NCBI RefSeq assembly: GCF_024539815.1
Contig: NZ_JAHHIU010000079.1
Coordinates: 60,518 to 124,517, forward strand
Source of the DNA: Streptomyces hayashii
GTDB taxonomy: Bacteria > Actinomycetota > Actinomycetes > Streptomycetales > Streptomycetaceae
DNA length: 64,000 bases
Reading direction: 5' to 3'
This document shows, piece by piece, positions 61,512 to 64,000 of the stretch (position 1 is the first letter of the stretch; each line of letters begins with the position of its first letter). The notes under the pieces are model-generated. The model was given only the letters and a program-made list of their open reading frames with translations, searched no databases and was not told the origin of the DNA. A program made the position numbers and the translations under genes.

Positions 61512-62379
61512 CCATCGACCACCGGATCATCGCCTCGCTGCTGGCAGGCAACGTCTCGTAGTCCCGGGCCAGTCGGCGCGAATGCATCAGCCACGCGAAC
61601 GTGCGCTCTGCCACCCAGCGCCTGGGCAGCACCACGAACCCCTTCATGTCGTCGGTGCGCTTGACGACCTGGAGGGTGAGCGCGAGTTTCTGCCGGCACC
61701 AGTCGACGAGGGGGCCGGTGTAGCCGCCGTCGGCCCAGACGAGGGTGATGTCGCGGTGCATGAGGCGCAGCCGGGTCAGCAGGCCCGTCGCGGCGTCGCG
61801 GTCGCCGATGTTCGCGGCGGTGACCGCGATGACCAGGAGCAGGCCGAGGCAGTCGGTCACGATGTGCCGCTTACGGCCGCCCACTTTCTTCCCGCCGTCG
61901 TAGCCGCGTGAGACGGACGGCACCGAGGCCGCGGCCTTCACCGACTGCGCATCGATGATCCCGGCCGTTGGCTCCGCCTCACGGCCCTCCCGCTCACGCA
62001 CCCGTCCGCGCAGCCGGTCGTGGAACTCTGTGATCAGCCCGTGCTCGCGCCAGCGGCGGAAGAAGGCGTAGACCCGGCCCCAGCCGGGGAAGTCCGCGGG
62101 CATCGCCCGCCAGGAGATCCCGCCCGCGACCAGGTAGCGGATCGCGTCCAGCAGCTGGCGGTGACAGTAGCCCTCGGGCCGCCCGCCCCGCCCCTGAAGC
62201 CAGGCCGGCACCGGCAGCAAGGGCCGGACGGCCGCCCACTCCGCGTCCGACATGTCGGAGGGATACCGGCGTACCCGGTCCGGATGGTCGGCCGCGTTGC
62301 CGTACACATGCGCGAGGCAATCACACGATGGAGCAGCCGAGTTGAACTGAACGGGTTCGGACGCGTACAACAGCGACAC
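61459..62379 (-). CDS. IS5-family transposase
   Basis: A 306-residue DDE transposase from GTG 62379. The N-terminal DUF4096 region reads RRYPSDMSDAEWAAVRPLLP and GISWRAMPADFPGWGRVYAF. The DDE residues are visible in GIIDAQSVKAAAS (D), LVWADGGYTGPLVDW (D) and RWVAERTFAWLMHSRRLARD (E), so the enzyme looks complete. It should act on the inverted repeats at 60868 and 62522. Confidence 0.9.
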   Translation of the reverse strand: MSLLYASEPVQFNSAAPSCDCLAHVYGNAADHPDRVRRYPSDMSDAEWAAVRPLLPVPAWLQGRGGRPEGYCHRQLLDAIRYLVAGGISWRAMPADFPGWGRVYAFFRRWREHGLITEFHDRLRGRVREREGREAEPTAGIIDAQSVKAAASVPSVSRGYDGGKKVGGRKRHIVTDCLGLLLVIAVTAANIGDRDAATGLLTRLRLMHRDITLVWADGGYTGPLVDWCRQKLALTLQVVKRTDDMKGFVVLPRRWVAERTFAWLMHSRRLARDYETLPASSEAMIRWSMVTRMSRRLARPRAAGLR

Positions 62380-62522
62380 CAGGGCCTCCCGGCACTGCTC
62401 GGTCAGATTCGCATCCCCGAGCTACCGAGAGGCCCTGTCTTCATGCGCGTACAGCGGGAAGATCACCCCGGCGCGAAACCTGTTCGACCCGCACGTTCCA
62501 TGATCGGTTGAGATACGGCTTC

Positions 62523-63110
62523 TCAGGCGGGTGTCGGGGTGTTCAGGAGGCGGGAGAGGCGGTGGTGGGCCGGGGCTCCGGTGAGGGCGAGGCGGTGCAA
62601 CCGGGCGAAGGCGACCTTGTAGCGGAAGGTCTGAGTGTGGTGTCCGAGCAGTAGGGGGATCGGGGTGAGAGCCAGGATCACCTCGTGGTCGTCGAGGATC
62701 GCGAAGGGCTCCAGGGGGAGTTCGGTCGGTGTACGGGCGGTGCTGAGGGGGATCAGTCCGAGCGACAGGTCCGTGCCGGGGTCCAGGAGTGCGATCAGGT
62801 GCGCGATCTGGGCGGACATGACGTCGGGGGAGCCGACCTGGTGGTGCAGAGCGCCCTCTTCGAGGAGGACCGTCGTCTTCACGTTGTTGGGCAGGTCGGC
62901 TTCGTCGTGACCGCCTTCACGGGCCCACGAACAGCTGCCCAGGGCCTCCCGGTATCCGTAGATCTGTAAAGGCCCGGGAACGAGGGTGGAGGCGTAGATC
63001 CGGATATGGCGTGCTCTCTGCCAGGGCGTGATCGGCGTGGCGCGCGGGCGCCACGCCCGGCGCGGTCTGGTCACGGGCGCGGCCGGGCTGGGATCAGCGC
63101 TGGGCGCCAT
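62523..63110 (-). CDS. DUF5753-domain protein lacking the helix-turn-helix
   Basis: A 195-residue protein from ATG 63110. IRIYASTLVPGPLQIYGYRE, VLLEEGALHHQVGSPDVMSA and TFRYKVAFARLHRLALTGA belong to the DUF5753 (Scr1-type antitoxin-like) domain that normally follows an HTH in Streptomyces regulators. Here the first ~30 residues are basic and proline-rich and no HTH is present. The start overlaps the peptide gene upstream by 17 bases. Its TGA coincides with the TCA target duplication of the IS. Confidence 0.75.
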   Translation of the reverse strand: MAPSADPSPAAPVTRPRRAWRPRATPITPWQRARHIRIYASTLVPGPLQIYGYREALGSCSWAREGGHDEADLPNNVKTTVLLEEGALHHQVGSPDVMSAQIAHLIALLDPGTDLSLGLIPLSTARTPTELPLEPFAILDDHEVILALTPIPLLLGHHTQTFRYKVAFARLHRLALTGAPAHHRLSRLLNTPTPA

Positions 63111-63399
63111 GGCTCGGCCTTTTGCGGCGGGGTCGACCGGGGGCGGCGGCGGTGTGCGGCACCTCGTGTGTGAAGCCGACGGGCCTGACGATGTCCTCGG
63201 CCCGCGTGAGCCGGGGAAACGGGAGCTGGTTCACGCCGCTCATGCACCCCCGCCTCGGCACCGGTCGCGACGTATCCGCGGTGAGGGGCGCCTTCGTGTC
63301 GTCACTGCCGTACCCCGTGTGCGCCCGGCCGGCCGTCGGCATACGGCGAAGCCGTTCGCACGCAGGAGGGGCAGAGACGGAGAAGGGAACGGGGTACAT
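63094..63399 (-). CDS. Short proline/arginine-rich peptide (peptide 2)
   Basis: A 101-residue protein from ATG 63399 with AGGAGG six bases upstream. It begins MYPVPFSVSAPPACER and contains ADTSRPVPRRGCMSG, both matching peptide 1 at 58327-58482 (M-x-PVP-x4-APPA-x-E and D-x-SRP-x-PR-x-G). A further 45 residues follow that peptide 1 lacks. It overlaps the DUF5753 gene. It may be a second precursor or regulator-linked peptide of the same family. Function unknown. Confidence 0.5.
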   Translation of the reverse strand: MYPVPFSVSAPPACERLRRMPTAGRAHTGYGSDDTKAPLTADTSRPVPRRGCMSGVNQLPFPRLTRAEDIVRPVGFTHEVPHTAAAPGRPRRKRPSHGAQR

Positions 63400-63453
63400 G
63401 AGGACCTCCTGCGGTCGGCTGGGCGGGACCGGTGGTTGACAAAACATGGCTGT

Positions 63454-63990
63454 TCAAGAAGCTGTGACAGGCGCTGGAGGGCAAATTTCCGACCTGGGTT
63501 CGAGGCCGGGGGCCGGGCCTGGGGGCGCTCGCGTGACGGATCGGGTGCGTTCATCGGGACGGTGTCGGGGCAGGCCGGGCATCGGGTAGGGCCGCACGGC
63601 TGGCTTGGGTATCGGCTGGTGCGGCGTGTCCAGCTGCGGGGCGCGGGTGGTGTGGGGGATGCCGAGGCGGGTGCGGACGGTGTCGTACACCTCGTGGTTG
63701 GCGCGCGGGCGTACGGCGACGACGTGGATCTCTGCGCGGTGTGTGGAGTTCACGAGCACTGGGCGCTGGATGTAGACGATGCGCCACGCCTTGCGGTGAT
63801 CGACGTACAGCTTGCGGCAGCCGTCGAGGTCATGGGTGAGCCTGCCGCCGAACAGCCGCGCCGTGACGACGTCCTGGAGCAGGGCGAGTGCGAGATCGCG
63901 GATGTCTCCCGGGGCCTGGAGCAGATCGGTCAGGGCACGGGGGTCGAAGGAGAGACTGAAGGCCGGCCGGGCCTCGGGGCCGCCGGTCAT
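63454..63990 (-). CDS. RelE-like protein with proline-rich tail
   Basis: A 178-residue protein from ATG 63990. The first ~115 residues resemble RelE/ParE-fold toxins: LDGCRKLYVDHRKAWRIVYI and AEIHVVAVRPRANHEVYDTV, with the basic strand residues used by mRNA interferases. The last 60 residues are proline/arginine-rich (PIPKPAVRPYPMPGLPRHRP) and unusual for the family. No antitoxin is seen on its 3' side; one could lie beyond the window end at its 5' side. Confidence 0.6.
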   Translation of the reverse strand: MTGGPEARPAFSLSFDPRALTDLLQAPGDIRDLALALLQDVVTARLFGGRLTHDLDGCRKLYVDHRKAWRIVYIQRPVLVNSTHRAEIHVVAVRPRANHEVYDTVRTRLGIPHTTRAPQLDTPHQPIPKPAVRPYPMPGLPRHRPDERTRSVTRAPPGPAPGLEPRSEICPPAPVTAS

Positions 63991-64000
63991 GCGGCGGCCC

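Larger units (their letters stand above)
60868..62522. mobile_element. IS5-family insertion sequence with passenger gene
   Basis: The ends are inverted repeats: GAAGCCGTGTCTCAACCGA at the left and, reversed from the right, GAAGCCGTATCTCAACCGA, one mismatch in 19. The trinucleotide TCA flanks both sides (60865-60867 and 62523-62525), fitting the T-N-A target used by some IS5 subgroups. The 1655-base element holds a transposase on the minus strand and a smaller gene on the plus strand whose 3' ends overlap. It separates the DUF5753 and DUF6082 genes. Confidence 0.85.

Noticed and set aside
1..64000. CRISPR array or tRNA gene
   Set aside because: No regularly spaced repeats beyond the 38-base pair, and no segment with a T-loop and acceptor pairing was found by eye.

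Overview
The window is high-GC DNA with codon use, GTG starts and gene families typical of an actinobacterium, most likely Streptomyces. Supporting families include EcsC, DUF6082, DUF5753, WD40-KAP NTPases, integrases of the Streptomyces type, and many ATGA or GTGA gene overlaps. It reads as accessory DNA: broken genes, insertion sequences and large mobile elements are frequent. I see no tRNA, rRNA or CRISPR array.

Layout. 1-600: remnants of an IS1380-type transposase and an amidase. 0.6-11.9 kb: small independent genes (NUDIX hydrolase, pterin-synthase-like protein, Mrr-like nuclease, EcsC protein, HAD phosphatase, 2H phosphoesterase with a partial duplicate, secreted HNH nuclease). 12.5-19.8 kb: an island with a Gfo/Idh/MocA oxidoreductase, a zinc dehydrogenase, a phosphofructokinase-like kinase, a 1062-residue WD40-KAP NTPase and a Stf0 sulfotransferase; its right end has lower GC. 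19.8-21.2 kb: a helicase gene cut by a dead IS110-type element. 21.6-25.0 kb: a Crp/Fnr regulator with two cell-surface proteins.

25.0-58.5 kb is the most striking part. Read on the minus strand, a seven-gene operon once ran: short peptide, APH-type kinase, NUDIX hydrolase, ABC transporter, FxLD-type methyltransferase, methyltransferase-NUDIX fusion, EEP-family nuclease/phosphatase. Two separate site-specific elements now interrupt it. Element 1 (30843-39516, 8.7 kb) sits inside the Nudix-box codons. Element 2 (40013-57752, 17.7 kb) sits inside the HGD catalytic-loop codons of the kinase. Removing them restores both reading frames exactly (NUDIX 153 aa, kinase 298 aa). Each element carries, just inside its left end, four overlapping genes: three large tyrosine recombinases and a small coiled-coil helper, resembling Tn554 or recombinase-in-trio elements. 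Element 1 cargo is a TetR/short-chain dehydrogenase pair plus Tn3 and integrase debris. Element 2 cargo includes a secreted phosphoesterase, efeO-efeB without efeU, an anti-sigma-type ATPase, a GIY-YIG protein, lgt, a MarR regulator and a uracil-DNA-glycosylase-like protein.

58.5-64.0 kb: a helicase fragment, TPR and DUF6082 proteins, and an IS5-family element (60868-62522) carrying a passenger winged-helix gene and inserted between a DUF5753 gene and the DUF6082 gene. A second short peptide resembling the operon's first peptide precedes the DUF5753 gene, and a RelE-like protein closes the window.
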